From: Novosphingobium huizhouense
GTDB taxonomy: Bacteria > Pseudomonadota > Alphaproteobacteria > Sphingomonadales > Sphingomonadaceae
NCBI RefSeq assembly: GCF_020179475.1
Contig: NZ_JAILXZ010000001.1
Location: forward strand, 310,001-374,000
DNA: 64,000 bases
Direction of reading: 5' to 3'
In this document: positions 34,905 through 44,192 of the stretch, one piece after another
Numbering within the stretch: position 1 is the stretch's first letter
How the letters are laid out: each line of letters begins with the position of its first letter
Notes under the pieces: model-generated
Told to the model about the DNA's origin: nothing
Database searches by the model: none
What the model saw: only the letters and a program-made list of their open reading frames with translations
Made by a program: the position numbers and the translations under genes

Positions 34905-35770
34905 CCGAGCGAGGCGAGCAGCCGTTCGATCGCGGCCACCACTTCCGGCTCGTCGAGAGTCGGCGCGTGGCCAACCCGCGGCACGGTCACCAGCTCGAGC
35001 CGCGGATTGCGCGCCGCCATCGAGTGCGCCGTCGCGGCCGACAGGATGTCGGAATTCGCGCCGCGCAGCAAGAGCAGCGGCCGCCCCGCCAGCGCGTCGA
35101 AGGCCGGCCACAAATCGGGTGCAGGGCCGTCGCTCGCGACATCGAGCGGCTCGGCGATCTTCATGTCGTAATCGAAGGCGATCCGCCCGCCGCTGCCCAG
35201 CGCCATCGTGCGCTTGGCCATGCGCAGCCAGTCGGTGATGGTGAAGTCGGGATAGATGTCGCCCTGCGCCTCCTCGAGCGCACGGGCCGCGTGCATCCAC
35301 GTCTCGAAGCTGCGCCCCTGCCCCACGTAGTCGCGGATCCGCTCGAGTCCCTCGGCTTCGACCACCGGGCCGATGTCGTTGAGCACCGCCGCCGCCACCC
35401 GGTCGGGCCGCACGAGCGCCAGCAGCATGGTCAGCAATCCGCCAAGCGAGGTGCCGATCGCGATGAAGCGCTCGATTACCTCGGCTTCGAGCAGGGCCTC
35501 GATATCCTCGACGTACTGCCCCGGATGATATGTCATCGGGTCCTTGGCATAGTCGCTGTCGCCGCGCCCGCGCAGGTCGATGCACAGCACGCGTCGCCCC
35601 TGGCCTGCAAGGTGGCCAGCCAGCGCCTCGAAGTCGCGCGCATTGCGGGTCAGCCCGTGCAGGCACAGCACCGGCGGGCGCTCGGCATCGCCGGGATAGT
35701 CGCGGAAGTGGAGACGCAGGCCATCGCGGCTGGACCAGCTGCGCACCTCGTAGTCGGCCGTGCTCGCCAA
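34901..35770 (-). CDS. Alpha/beta-hydrolase
   Basis: A 289-residue alpha/beta-fold hydrolase. Oxyanion HG is at 38-39 (CLHGLTRN), nucleophile Ser108 in GTSLGG, an acid Asp in GANSDILS and a catalytic His in VGHAPTLDEPE. The start is taken as TTG at 35770 because the residues after it (ASTADYEVRSW) fit the family; the ATG at 35833 would add 21 Gly/Cys-rich residues without match. Coupled to the glycosyltransferase. Substrate unknown. Confidence 0.87.
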   Translation of the reverse strand: MASTADYEVRSWSSRDGLRLHFRDYPGDAERPPVLCLHGLTRNARDFEALAGHLAGQGRRVLCIDLRGRGDSDYAKDPMTYHPGQYVEDIEALLEAEVIERFIAIGTSLGGLLTMLLALVRPDRVAAAVLNDIGPVVEAEGLERIRDYVGQGRSFETWMHAARALEEAQGDIYPDFTITDWLRMAKRTMALGSGGRIAFDYDMKIAEPLDVASDGPAPDLWPAFDALAGRPLLLLRGANSDILSAATAHSMAARNPRLELVTVPRVGHAPTLDEPEVVAAIERLLASLG

Positions 35771-35871
35771 GGACGCTCTTCCTGTTGCCGGCGGGCATTC
35801 GCCCCCCAAAACCGTTCCGCTCGTGCCGCACATGCTTGCGCGGCCGACATGCGGCGGCCACTAATGCCGCG

Positions 35872-37281
35872 ATGATCCCTCCCCCGCAAGACGCAGCAGC
35901 CTATCGCCCCTCGCCCCGGATCCGCGCGCTCGCCGAATGGCTGGGCGATCCGGTGATGCCGGCAGACTTTCCCGAAACGGTGCTGCGCCTGCGCAACGAT
36001 CGCGCAGCGGCGCAGGTCGGCCTCGCTGGCCTGTCCGATGCGGAATGGCTGGAGCACTTCGGCCGCTTCGCCCCGCTGGCGGACAACCTGCCGCAGCCGC
36101 TCGCGCTGCGCTACCACGGCCACCAGTTCCGCGTGTACAATCCCGAGCTCGGCGACGGGCGCGGGTTCCTGTTTGCGCAGATGCTCGACGGCGCGGGCCG
36201 GCTGATGGACCTCGGCACCAAGGGCTCGGGCCAGACGCCGTGGAGCCGGCGCGGCGACGGCCGGCTGACCCTGAAGGGCGCGGTGCGCGAGGCGCTGGCG
36301 ACCGAGATGCTCGAGGCTCTGGGCGTCGACACCAGCCGCACCTTCTCGATCGTCGAGACGGGGGAGGCGCTGTGGCGCGGCGACGAACCCTCGCCGACCC
36401 GCTCGGCGGTGCTGGTGCGCCTGTCGCACGGGCACATCCGCTTCGGCACCTTCCAGCGCCTCGCTGCACTCGAAGCCGCCGAAGAGATGGCGCAGCTCGT
36501 GCAATACTGCCTCGCCAACTTCCCCGGTGCGCCCGGCCCCGAAGGCGCGAGCCCGGCGGCGCGGCTGCTCCATCAGGTCGTCGAGCGCATGGCCGACCTC
36601 GCCGCAAGCTACATGGTGGCAGGCTTCGTCCACGGCGTCCTCAACACCGACAACATGAACGTGTCCGGCGAAAGCTTCGACTACGGCCCGTGGCGATTCC
36701 TGCCGCGCTGGGACGCAGGCTTCACCGCGGCCTATTTCGACGAAGGCGGGCTCTACGCCTTCGGCCGCCAGCCCGAGGCGATCCACTGGAACTGCGGCCA
36801 GCTCGCGGTCGCGCTGCGACTGCTCGAGGATTCGCCTCCGCTGATCGAGGCGCTGCAGCGCTTTCCCGACCTCTATCGCGAGAGCATGGCGCGGCGCTGG
36901 TGCTGGCGCCTCGGCGTCGCGCCGCAAGGCGGCGACGCCGACAACGCACTCGTCGCGGCCTGCGAGCAGGTCATGGTCGCCGACAAGGTCGCTCCGGACG
37001 CGCTGTTCTTCGGCTGGCGTGGGGGGCGGCGCGCGGCGGGGATGAAGAGCGAAGCCGCCGACGCGCTGGCGGCGCTGCTCGAACGCCATGCGCCGCTGCC
37101 GTCGGATCATCCGTATTGGAGTGACCCTGCCCCGCAATCGATGCTGATCGACGAAGTCGAGGCGATCTGGGCGCCCATTGCCGAACACGACGACTGGACC
37201 GCCTTCGCAGCCAAGATCGCCGCGGTGCGGCGCATGGGCGAAGCGCACGGGCTCGCCCCGAAAGCGGCCGGCCCCCATTGA
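35872..37281 (+). CDS. selO: Protein adenylyltransferase SelO (YdiU)
   Basis: A 469-residue pseudokinase-fold enzyme that transfers AMP from ATP to Ser/Thr/Tyr of proteins, linked to redox homeostasis. Lys117 (DLGTKGSG), the Arg-rich loop PWSRRGDGR (123-131), the metal Asn/Asp in HGVLNTDNMN (254-263) and FDYG (269-272) are conserved. The C-terminus ends ...APKAAGPH with no Cys or Sec, unlike E. coli YdiU, where a C-terminal Cys forms a regulatory disulfide. Divergent from the hydrolase gene. Confidence 0.92.
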   Translation: MIPPPQDAAAYRPSPRIRALAEWLGDPVMPADFPETVLRLRNDRAAAQVGLAGLSDAEWLEHFGRFAPLADNLPQPLALRYHGHQFRVYNPELGDGRGFLFAQMLDGAGRLMDLGTKGSGQTPWSRRGDGRLTLKGAVREALATEMLEALGVDTSRTFSIVETGEALWRGDEPSPTRSAVLVRLSHGHIRFGTFQRLAALEAAEEMAQLVQYCLANFPGAPGPEGASPAARLLHQVVERMADLAASYMVAGFVHGVLNTDNMNVSGESFDYGPWRFLPRWDAGFTAAYFDEGGLYAFGRQPEAIHWNCGQLAVALRLLEDSPPLIEALQRFPDLYRESMARRWCWRLGVAPQGGDADNALVAACEQVMVADKVAPDALFFGWRGGRRAAGMKSEAADALAALLERHAPLPSDHPYWSDPAPQSMLIDEVEAIWAPIAEHDDWTAFAAKIAAVRRMGEAHGLAPKAAGPH

Positions 37282-37372
37282 TACGGTAAAACACCTAATA
37301 CAGCGGGGAGAATTTGCCTTCTTTATTTGGTTACCAATTCCGTTCTATTCGCAGAATTGACCGTGCCGGCGA

Positions 37373-38827
37373 ATGGCCGGCGTGGTGAAGGACACCGTGG
37401 AACAGTCGCCCGTCATTCCCGACGAAATCGTTTCGATCGAGCCGGCCACCGGCGCCGAATTCTGGCGCGGAAAGGTGGGCGATGTCGACGAGATCGTCGC
37501 GCGGGCACGACGCGCCTGGCCGGCCTGGGCGGCGCAGCCGCTTTCGACGCGGATCGAACTGGTCCGCCGCTTCGCCAACGAAGTGCGCAAGGAGGCCGAC
37601 AAGCTCGCCACCGCCATTGCGCGCGAGACCGGCAAGCCGATGTGGGAGGCGCGTGCCGAAGTCGAAAGCGTGATCAACAAGGTCGAGGTCTCGGTCCGCG
37701 CCTATGCCGAGCGCACAGCGCAGCGCCGGCTCGACAGCGCGCTGCAGGGCACCGCCGCGATTCGGCACAAGCCGCACGGAGTGATGGCGGTGATCGGCCC
37801 CTACAATTTTCCCGCGCACCTGCCCAACGGCCACATCGTTCCGGCGCTGATCGCGGGCAACGTGGTGGTGCTCAAGCCTTCCGAGAAGGCGCCGGCGACG
37901 GGCGAGCTGCTCGCGCAGTGCTTCCATCGCGCGGGCATTTCGGCGGCCGTGGTGCAGGTGCTGATCGGCGGCCCGGCGCAGGGGCAGGCGCTTGCCCAGC
38001 ACGACGACGTCGACGGCGTGCTGTTCACCGGCTCCGCCCATGTCGGCATCGCCATCAATCGTCGGCTCGCGGGCAATCCGGGCAAGGTCGTGGCGCTCGA
38101 GATGGGCGGCAACAACCCGATCGTGGTGTGGGATACCCCCAAGATCGCCGATGCCGCAGCGCTTGTCGCCCAGTCGGCCTTCACGACAGCGGGCCAGCGC
38201 TGCACCGCGGCGCGGCGCCTGATCGTCAAGGGCACGATGTACGATGCCATCGTCGGCGAAGTGAAGCGCCTCGCCGACCGCATGATCGTCGGCGCGCCGT
38301 TCGACGATCCGCCGCCGTTCATGGGGCCGGTGATCGACAACCGCACCGCCGACGGCCTGACCGAAAGCTTCGTCTACCTGCTTTCGAGCGGCGGGCGGCC
38401 GATCAAGCACATGGTGCGCCTGCACGAGAGCCTGCCGTTCCTCAGCCCGGCGATCATCGACGTGACCGCAATGGCGGAAAAGCCCGACGTCGAATTGTTC
38501 GGGCCGCTGCTGCAGGTCATCCGCGTCGACGATTTCGACGCCGCGATCGCCGAGGCCAACAATACCCGCTTCGGCCTCTCCGCATCGCTGGTGGGCGGAA
38601 CTCCCGCAGACTACAGCCGCTTCTGGGCCAATGTCCGCGCCGGCGTGGTCAACTGGAACCGGCCGACCAACGGCGCCTCGTCGGCAGCGCCGTTCGGTGG
38701 CACCGGGCTTTCCGGCAACAACCGGCCGAGCGCGTACTACGCGGCCGACTACTGCGCCTATCCCGTCGCTTCGACCGAGATGGAGCAACCGCGCGCCGGC
38801 ATCGGCGTCGGCCTGCGCAACGACTGA
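37373..38827 (+). CDS. astD: AstD-type succinylglutamate-semialdehyde dehydrogenase
   Basis: A 484-residue NAD(P)+-dependent aldehyde dehydrogenase closest to AstD, which oxidises N-succinylglutamate semialdehyde in arginine succinyltransferase catabolism. General base Glu243 (LEMGGNNP) and nucleophile Cys277 (GQRCTAAR) are intact; NAD-binding FTGSAHVG is at about 219-226. No other ast gene lies in the window, so substrate is inferred. The AT-rich leader (37282-37372) contains the small palindrome TTGG-TTA-CCAA at 37327-37337. Confidence 0.86.
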   Translation: MAGVVKDTVEQSPVIPDEIVSIEPATGAEFWRGKVGDVDEIVARARRAWPAWAAQPLSTRIELVRRFANEVRKEADKLATAIARETGKPMWEARAEVESVINKVEVSVRAYAERTAQRRLDSALQGTAAIRHKPHGVMAVIGPYNFPAHLPNGHIVPALIAGNVVVLKPSEKAPATGELLAQCFHRAGISAAVVQVLIGGPAQGQALAQHDDVDGVLFTGSAHVGIAINRRLAGNPGKVVALEMGGNNPIVVWDTPKIADAAALVAQSAFTTAGQRCTAARRLIVKGTMYDAIVGEVKRLADRMIVGAPFDDPPPFMGPVIDNRTADGLTESFVYLLSSGGRPIKHMVRLHESLPFLSPAIIDVTAMAEKPDVELFGPLLQVIRVDDFDAAIAEANNTRFGLSASLVGGTPADYSRFWANVRAGVVNWNRPTNGASSAAPFGGTGLSGNNRPSAYYAADYCAYPVASTEMEQPRAGIGVGLRND

Positions 38828-38830
38828 CGG

Positions 38831-39085
38831 TCAGCGCGCGGGTCCTTGCTCGGCATCCGCCGGCGGGCGCGCGGGATCGATCGGACCCGCCGGGACCACC
38901 GCGGCATTGCGCATGTTCTTCTGGGTCAGGTCCGGGTCGACCAGCAGCTGTCCCTCGAGCGCCTCGGTCATCAGCGGGTCCTCGACCTGCTTGCGCGTCT
39001 GCGGCGCCTCGTCGGCACAGCCGCCGACCAGCAACGCCAGCGCCAGCGCGACCCGCGAGTATACCATCGTGCGACCCGATCCCAT
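38831..39085 (-). CDS. Small lipoprotein, function unknown
   Basis: An 84-residue protein with a clear lipobox (LVGGC) after a short hydrophobic leader; the mature part is about 60 residues, polar and proline-rich, and I recognise no domain. A start at the second Met (residue 7) gives a more typical leader. It converges on astD with a 3-nt gap. The lipoprotein signal and codon pattern support a real gene. Confidence 0.68.
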   Translation of the reverse strand: MGSGRTMVYSRVALALALLVGGCADEAPQTRKQVEDPLMTEALEGQLLVDPDLTQKNMRNAAVVPAGPIDPARPPADAEQGPAR

Positions 39086-39119
39086 GGGGGGGCCCTAGCA
39101 TGGGGCCGGTTAAGAACGC

Positions 39120-39152
39120 AAAAAGGGCGCCCCGGCAGTCCGGCGCGCCCTT
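39120..39152 (-). terminator. Rho-independent terminator of the glycine-zipper gene
   Basis: Arms 39123-39135 and 39140-39152 form a 13-bp stem with one mismatch and a CAGT loop. On the reverse strand it ends in CCC followed by five T residues. It lies 45 bp past the stop of the glycine-zipper gene and upstream of the small lipoprotein gene. Confidence 0.82.
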
Positions 39153-39195
39153 CCTGTGCCTTTGCCCCGGTGCGACCCGAAGGGCTGGCAAGCGG

Positions 39196-39639
39196 TCAGC
39201 GGCAGCGCGATCCGCCGCGGTCGACCTCGCGCCCCAGCAGGGCGCCGCCGGCGGCGCCGAGGATCGCGCCCAGCGTGCGGTCGCCGCGGTAGCCAGCGAT
39301 CTCGCGGCCGAGCAGCGCGCCCGCCGCACCGCCGATCAGCAGCCCGGTGGTGCCGTCGTTGCGGCGGCAATAAGTGCGCCCGTCACGGCCGCGCCAGCTC
39401 GGACCGCGATAAGAGTCGCGGCGGTCGTAGTTGCTGTAGTAGCGGCGACCATAGTCGCCACCGCGATATCGGTCGTAGCGGTCGTAGTCGCCATAGCGGC
39501 CGTCGTGGTTGAAGCTTTGCTCGAGCTGCACGGCGCGGACTTCGGGCGTGCCGAAGTCGGCGGCCATGGCAGGGGCGGCCACCGTGCCGAGCGTCCCGGC
39601 AGCAGCCAGCGCCATTGCGGTCCTGGTCATGAAATTCAT
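39196..39639 (-). CDS. Exported glycine-zipper protein
   Basis: A 147-residue protein with a cleavable leader (about 1-26, ending AMA), an Arg/Tyr/Asp-rich low-complexity middle with repeated YDRY-like units (about 45-85), and a C-terminal glycine-zipper 2TM segment (TGLLIGGAAGALLGREIAG and ILGAAGGALLGRE). Such proteins sit in or near the outer membrane. ATG at 39639 has a strong AGGAGA site. It resembles other sphingomonad Rcc01693/17 kDa-surface-antigen-like proteins; function is unknown. Confidence 0.83.
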   Translation of the reverse strand: MNFMTRTAMALAAAGTLGTVAAPAMAADFGTPEVRAVQLEQSFNHDGRYGDYDRYDRYRGGDYGRRYYSNYDRRDSYRGPSWRGRDGRTYCRRNDGTTGLLIGGAAGALLGREIAGYRGDRTLGAILGAAGGALLGREVDRGGSRCR

Positions 39640-39847
39640 CGTCGGTCTCCTGTTCTGGCGGCGCTTCGACCATGTTCGGAGCAGCGTCGTTGGTTCATGT
39701 TTACGCAAACCAACCTGAACGGAATGCAACGCGGCTGTCAGATTCGCGGAAAGCGACGAAGCGTTTCGGACGGGGCGCGAGACGTTCGCTGCAAGGTGCC
39801 CAATGAACGCTTGGCGCGGGCTCGTCGCTCTGCGACAGAGCGGTCCC

Positions 39848-40762
39848 ATGTCGTCTACCAAGCTTATCGGGCCCGGCCTCGGCGCGGCGCTGCTCGCCTA
39901 TTTCATCTGGGGCTTCCTGCCGCTGTACTTCCACGCGCTGGCGCACGTCCCGCCGCTCGAGTTGGTGGCCTTCCGCATCTGCCTGACGCTGCCGTTCTGC
40001 CTTGCGGTCGTCGCCTGGCGCGGGATGGGCGGGGAACTCGTCGCCGCCTTGCGCAATCGCGCCGTGCTGTTGCGGCTCTGCGCCAGCGCGGCGCTGATCG
40101 CGACGAACTGGCTGATCTTCGTGATCGCGGTCGCCCAGGGACACGTCCTCGCCTCGAGCCTGGGCTATTACATCAATCCGCTGCTCAACGTGCTGATCGG
40201 CACGATCTTCCTGGGCGAAAGGCTCAACCGCACGCAGTGGAGCGCGGTCGCGATCGCGGGGGCCGGAATCGCGCTGCTGCTGTGGGGCGCGCTCGACATG
40301 CTGGGCGTCGCCATGGCGCTCGCGGTCAGCTTCGCGCTCTATGGCCTGATCCGCAAGCTGACGCCGGTCGCATCGGTGCCGGGCCTGACCATCGAAACGA
40401 TGGTGCTCTCGCTTCCCGCCGCTGCGATCGTCGCCTGGTACGCGCTGCAGCCGGCTGGATCGAGCATGGCGCAGGGCGCCGGCACGGCCGGGCTGGTCGC
40501 GCTCAGCGGGGTGGTCACCGGCGTGCCGCTGCTGCTGTTCGCGGCGGCCGCGCGGCAGCTCGACCTCTCGGTCCTCGGCTTCGTCCAGTTCCTTGCCCCG
40601 ACGATCAGCTTCCTGCTCGGCACGATCGCCTTCGGCGAGCCGCTCGACACGGTGCGGCTCGCTTGCTTCGTGCTGATCTGGACCGCGATCGGCGTGTTCA
40701 GCGCCGACATGCTCCGACGCCGGCGCGGCGCGCAGCGCTCACGGAGCGAAGCGCCAGCCTAG
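39848..40762 (+). CDS. rarD: EamA-family permease RarD
   Basis: A 304-residue drug/metabolite superfamily transporter with ten predicted helices. The opening [22 protein letters not shown] and the repeat [12 protein letters not shown] are typical of RarD, historically linked to chloramphenicol sensitivity, though the real substrate is unknown. Start ATG at 39848 is preferred over one 45 bp earlier. Its last 24 nt overlap the converging pyrC gene. Confidence 0.89.
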   Translation: MSSTKLIGPGLGAALLAYFIWGFLPLYFHALAHVPPLELVAFRICLTLPFCLAVVAWRGMGGELVAALRNRAVLLRLCASAALIATNWLIFVIAVAQGHVLASSLGYYINPLLNVLIGTIFLGERLNRTQWSAVAIAGAGIALLLWGALDMLGVAMALAVSFALYGLIRKLTPVASVPGLTIETMVLSLPAAAIVAWYALQPAGSSMAQGAGTAGLVALSGVVTGVPLLLFAAAARQLDLSVLGFVQFLAPTISFLLGTIAFGEPLDTVRLACFVLIWTAIGVFSADMLRRRRGAQRSRSEAPA

Positions 40763-41776
40763 CGTTTCGCCCGCGTGGAACGGCACGATCGTGGTGCCGT
40801 TGGCATCGACCGTCTCGGGCACCGGCGTGCCGGTGCGCTCGAGCGTGACCGTGCCCTCGTTGAGCGGCAAGCCGTAGAACGCCGGGCCGTTGAGAGAGGC
40901 GAAGGCCTCGAACCTGTCGAGCGCGCCTTCCTCGTCGAACACCGCGACATAGCTTTCGAGCGCATAGGGCGCATTGAAGATGCCGGCGCAGCCGCAGGCC
41001 GCCTCTTTCAGGTGCTTGGCATGCGGCGCGGTGTCGGTGCCGAGGAAGAACTTGGGGCTGCCCGAAGTCGCCGCCTTGCGCAGCGCGAGGCGGTGCTTCT
41101 CGCGCTTGGCGACGGGCAGGCAGTAGGCGTGCGGGCGGATGCCGCCGACCAGCATCGCGTTGCGGTTGATGTGGAGGTGCTGCGGCGTGATCGTCGCGCC
41201 GATCCGGTCGGAGGCATCGGCCACGAACTGCGCGGCTTCCTCGGTGGTGATATGCTCGAACACCACTTTCAGCCCCGGCAGCGCAGTGACCAGCGGGGTC
41301 AGCGTGCGCTCGATGAACACTGCCTCGCGATCGAAGATGTCGACGTGCGAATCGGTCACCTCGCCATGGATCAGCAGCGGCATGCCGATTTTCTCCATGC
41401 GTTCGAGCACGGCCATGATGTTGGCGATCGCGGTCACGCCATGCGCCGAGCCGGTGGTGGCATGGGCAGGATAGAGCTTCGCCGCGACGAACACGCCGTC
41501 GGCAAAGCCGCGCTCGACCTCGTCGGGATCGGTCGCATCGGTCAGGTAGAGCGTCATCAACGGGGTGAAGTCGCTGCCCTCGGGCCGCGCCGCCAGAATG
41601 CGGTCGCGATAGGCCGCAACGCCGGCAACGTCGGTCATCGGCGGCGACAGATTGGGCATGACGATGGCGCGCGCGAACTGGCGCGCGGTGTAGGGCAGCA
41701 CGCCTTTGAGCACCTCGCCATCGCGCAGGTGAACGTGCCAGTCGTCGGGGCGGCGGATCGTCAGAGTCTGGGTCAT
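40739..41776 (-). CDS. pyrC: Dihydroorotase PyrC (class II)
   Basis: A 345-residue zinc amidohydrolase that closes carbamoyl aspartate to dihydroorotate in pyrimidine synthesis. Metal ligands His14 and His16 ([10 protein letters not shown]), carbamylated Lys100 ([11 protein letters not shown]) and HITTEEA are conserved; it is the single-domain E. coli type. ATG at 41776 starts [11 protein letters not shown], as in the family. Unlinked to pyrE, which is at 60 kb in this window. Confidence 0.95.
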   Translation of the reverse strand: MTQTLTIRRPDDWHVHLRDGEVLKGVLPYTARQFARAIVMPNLSPPMTDVAGVAAYRDRILAARPEGSDFTPLMTLYLTDATDPDEVERGFADGVFVAAKLYPAHATTGSAHGVTAIANIMAVLERMEKIGMPLLIHGEVTDSHVDIFDREAVFIERTLTPLVTALPGLKVVFEHITTEEAAQFVADASDRIGATITPQHLHINRNAMLVGGIRPHAYCLPVAKREKHRLALRKAATSGSPKFFLGTDTAPHAKHLKEAACGCAGIFNAPYALESYVAVFDEEGALDRFEAFASLNGPAFYGLPLNEGTVTLERTGTPVPETVDANGTTIVPFHAGETLGWRFAP

Positions 41777-41880
41777 GGAACCGCGCTTTGCCACAGCGGC
41801 AGAACGGTGCAACCTGCCCTGCCGACGAAAAGCGCTTCGCTCGCCCTTGAACGTGCGCTCGCCCCGACCAAATGGAGCCC

Positions 41881-42621
41881 ATGTCCAAGCCCCGCCTGTT
41901 CGACCGCGCGCTCGTCCGCCTCGCCCCCGAAGAGCCCGGCGAGGACGTCGCCGCCTTCCTCCAAGGACTGGTGACCAACGACGTCAAGGGACCGCTGCCG
42001 GTCTGGGCGGCGCTGCTCTCGCCGCAGGGCAAGGTGCTGTTCGATTTCCTCGTCTGGCCCGACGGCGCCGACGCGCTGCTGCTCGATTGCGAGGCTGCGG
42101 CCGCCGACGCCCTCGCCAAACGGCTCTCGCTCTACCGGCTGCGGCGCAGGATCCGCATCGAACGCGCAGACGGCCTCGGGGTCTTCTGGGAAGGCCATCC
42201 GGGCCACGGCGGGGCCGAGGACCCCCGCCTGCGCGCGCTCGGCCAGCGCTGGATCGCGACCGTGGAGTACGGCGACGAACCGGTCGACGCCGCCTGGCGC
42301 GAACACCGGCTCAAGCTCGGCGTTGCCGAAGGCCAGGCCGAACTGGGCAGCGACCAGACGCTCTGGCTCGAATGCAATGCCGTGGACCTTCACGGCGTCA
42401 GCTTCACCAAGGGCTGCTACGTCGGCCAAGAGAACACCGCGCGGATGAACTGGCGGCAGAAGGTCAACCGCCGGCTCGTCGTGGTGCCGCTCGACCGGTC
42501 GGACGAGCAGCGCCGGCGCGTCGCCTATCCCGAGCTGGGGCTGGCGGTCGACCACTTGCGGGTCGAAGACATCGCCGCCGACCTCGTCCCGCACTGGATG
42601 GAGCTTACTCCAGAGGCGTGA
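41881..42621 (+). CDS. ygfZ: YgfZ/GcvT-domain protein
   Basis: A 246-residue folate-binding-fold protein needed for activity of some Fe-S enzymes such as MiaB. The family signature K-G-C-Y-x-G-Q-E is KGCYVGQE (177-184), with the key Cys179. Start could be 41872 or 41881; the latter gives [12 protein letters not shown]. Its end overlaps the converging tetR by 17 nt. Confidence 0.9.
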   Translation: MSKPRLFDRALVRLAPEEPGEDVAAFLQGLVTNDVKGPLPVWAALLSPQGKVLFDFLVWPDGADALLLDCEAAAADALAKRLSLYRLRRRIRIERADGLGVFWEGHPGHGGAEDPRLRALGQRWIATVEYGDEPVDAAWREHRLKLGVAEGQAELGSDQTLWLECNAVDLHGVSFTKGCYVGQENTARMNWRQKVNRRLVVVPLDRSDEQRRRVAYPELGLAVDHLRVEDIAADLVPHWMELTPEA

Positions 42622-43192
42622 CCGGCGCCGCCTGGAGCCCCTCGACCAGCATCGCCTCGGCCCGCTCGCGCGCGGCATCGCGCGGCAGGTCGAGCGCCTG
42701 CGCCAGCGGCCCGCCCATCAGCGCATCGCCCAGCGCCATCAGCACCAGCGCCAGCGTGTTGCCCCGCTGCCGATGCGAACCGTATTCGTCGAGATCGACG
42801 ACGAGATCGTGGATCGTGTCGACGATCGGATCGAGCGCATCCTCGTTGCCCGACAGCAGCATCCACGAGGCGAGCGCGCCCGCGCCTTCCTTGTCGAAGG
42901 CGTCGAAGGTCAGGTCCACGACATCCCGCGGGCAGCCGACGCCCGAACGCTGGGCGATCACCGCATCGCGGATCGTCGCGCAGATCGTTTCGGCGAGGTG
43001 CCCGGCAAGCGCCTTCTGCAATCCCGATGCCGAGCCGAAGTGATGCAGCAGGTTGGCATGGGTCCGGCCGATCCGCCCCGCGACCGCCTTCAGCGTCACC
43101 GCCTGCGGCCCCGCCTCGATCAGCAGCGCGCGGGCTGCCTCGAGCGCGGCGATGCGGCTTTCCTCGGGACTCAGGCGTTTCCTTATTGACAT
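42605..43192 (-). CDS. TetR-family repressor
   Basis: A 195-residue TetR-type regulator: HTH at about 15-60 (VTLKAVAGRIGRTHANLLHHFGSASGLQKALAGHL, here given as a region) and a helical ligand domain. Its own start codon lies inside one of two TGACA-N4-TGTCA palindromes that it probably binds, so it should repress both itself and the divergent di-iron-type gene. The ligand is unknown. Confidence 0.88.
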   Translation of the reverse strand: MSIRKRLSPEESRIAALEAARALLIEAGPQAVTLKAVAGRIGRTHANLLHHFGSASGLQKALAGHLAETICATIRDAVIAQRSGVGCPRDVVDLTFDAFDKEGAGALASWMLLSGNEDALDPIVDTIHDLVVDLDEYGSHRQRGNTLALVLMALGDALMGGPLAQALDLPRDAARERAEAMLVEGLQAAPVTPLE

Positions 43193-43200
43193 CAGTGTCA
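43187..43200. promoter_or_regulatory. Operator palindrome 1 of the TetR pair
   Basis: TGACATCAGTGTCA, a perfect 5-bp inverted repeat with a 4-nt centre. It covers the tetR start codon and overlaps a TTGACA -35 (43186-43191) that reads toward 43256 with a TATTTC -10 at 43208-43213 (16-bp spacer). Confidence 0.75.
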
Positions 43201-43222
43201 GTTACTCTATTTCTGGCGCTAC

Positions 43223-43236
43223 TGACATACCTGTCA
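43223..43236. promoter_or_regulatory. Operator palindrome 2 of the TetR pair
   Basis: TGACATACCTGTCA, the same TGACA-N4-TGTCA half-sites, 36 bp centre to centre from the first copy. It lies at the probable transcript start of the forward gene, and the reverse-strand TTGACA at 43232-43237 could serve as -35 for tetR. Confidence 0.75.
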
Positions 43237-43255
43237 ATTGAGCGTGGGTAGAACG

Positions 43256-44161
43256 ATGACCGCAGACTTGCAAGCTCTTGACGTAGCCTCCGGCGATGCC
43301 GCGGGCAAGCCGGCCCTCCATGGCAAGGGCACGCCTGCCGATCTCGAACTGGTGGTGCGCGACCGCCGCTTCGGCCGGGAGCGCAAGCTGCCGCGCTGGT
43401 GGCTCAACAACGACCCCGTCGCCTCGGCCTGGTACAATGCCCTGTCGCTGACCTTCCCGCGCGGCGAGGCGTTCTTCATCGAATCGGTCAAGGCGTTCCG
43501 TGACGGCGTGCCGCCGCGCCTCGAGGCCGAGATCCGCGACTTCGTCCGCCAGGAGATCAACCACACCCGCGAGCACGTGGCCTTCAACCGCGCCGCCACC
43601 GAAGCGGGCTACGATCTCTCGGCGATGGAGCGCCGCCTCGGCGAAAGCCTCGACGAGGCGAAGAGCCGCCCGGCGATAGCAAACCTCGCCACAACCATGG
43701 CGCTCGAACACTTCACCGCGATCCTCGCGCTGGAGCTGCTGCGCACCCCAGCCCACCTCGCGGGCGGCGAGGAGGAGACCGCCAACCTGTGGCGCTGGCA
43801 CGCGATCGAGGAGATCGAGCACAAGGGCGTCGCCTACGACACCTGGCTCCACGCGACGCGCGACTGGAGCCGGTGGAAGCGCTGGAAGATCAAGTCGCTG
43901 CTGATGCTCGCGGTCACGCGCGAGTTCTTCGTCCACCGCATCGCCGACACGCTCGAGCTGCTGCGCCAGGACGGGCTGACCGGCTGGAAGATCAAGGCGA
44001 AGCTTGCCGCCTACCTGCTGGTCCGGCCCGGCCTTGTCAGCCGCATCCTGCCCTTGTGGCTAAGCTACTTCCTGCCCGGCTTCCACCCGTGGAACCACGA
44101 CGACCGCGCCCTGATCGGCAAGGCCGAGCGCGAATTCCCGGCAACCGCCGCGCTCGCCTGA
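43256..44161 (+). CDS. PF10118-type 'metal-dependent hydrolase' with di-iron motifs
   Basis: A 301-residue helical protein of the family labelled metal-dependent hydrolase (PF10118). It has two E-x-x-H motifs (Glu100-His103 and Glu186-His189) plus Glu71 and Glu151, the ligand pattern of a ferritin-like di-iron carboxylate centre, so oxidase or hydroxylase chemistry is as likely as hydrolysis. Hydrophobic stretches near 220-275 suggest membrane contact. Under control of the divergent TetR. ATG at 43256 is chosen over a TTG at 43238 that overlaps the operator region. Confidence 0.85.
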   Translation: MTADLQALDVASGDAAGKPALHGKGTPADLELVVRDRRFGRERKLPRWWLNNDPVASAWYNALSLTFPRGEAFFIESVKAFRDGVPPRLEAEIRDFVRQEINHTREHVAFNRAATEAGYDLSAMERRLGESLDEAKSRPAIANLATTMALEHFTAILALELLRTPAHLAGGEEETANLWRWHAIEEIEHKGVAYDTWLHATRDWSRWKRWKIKSLLMLAVTREFFVHRIADTLELLRQDGLTGWKIKAKLAAYLLVRPGLVSRILPLWLSYFLPGFHPWNHDDRALIGKAEREFPATAALA

Positions 44162-44192
44162 GCGCAGCGGCAAGGCATGCGGGCCGCGCGCT

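Noticed and set aside
37327..40848. A forward open frame of 1173 codons overlapping astD and rarD in another frame
   Set aside because: Arg-rich shadow frame; astD and rarD are recognised in the correct frames.
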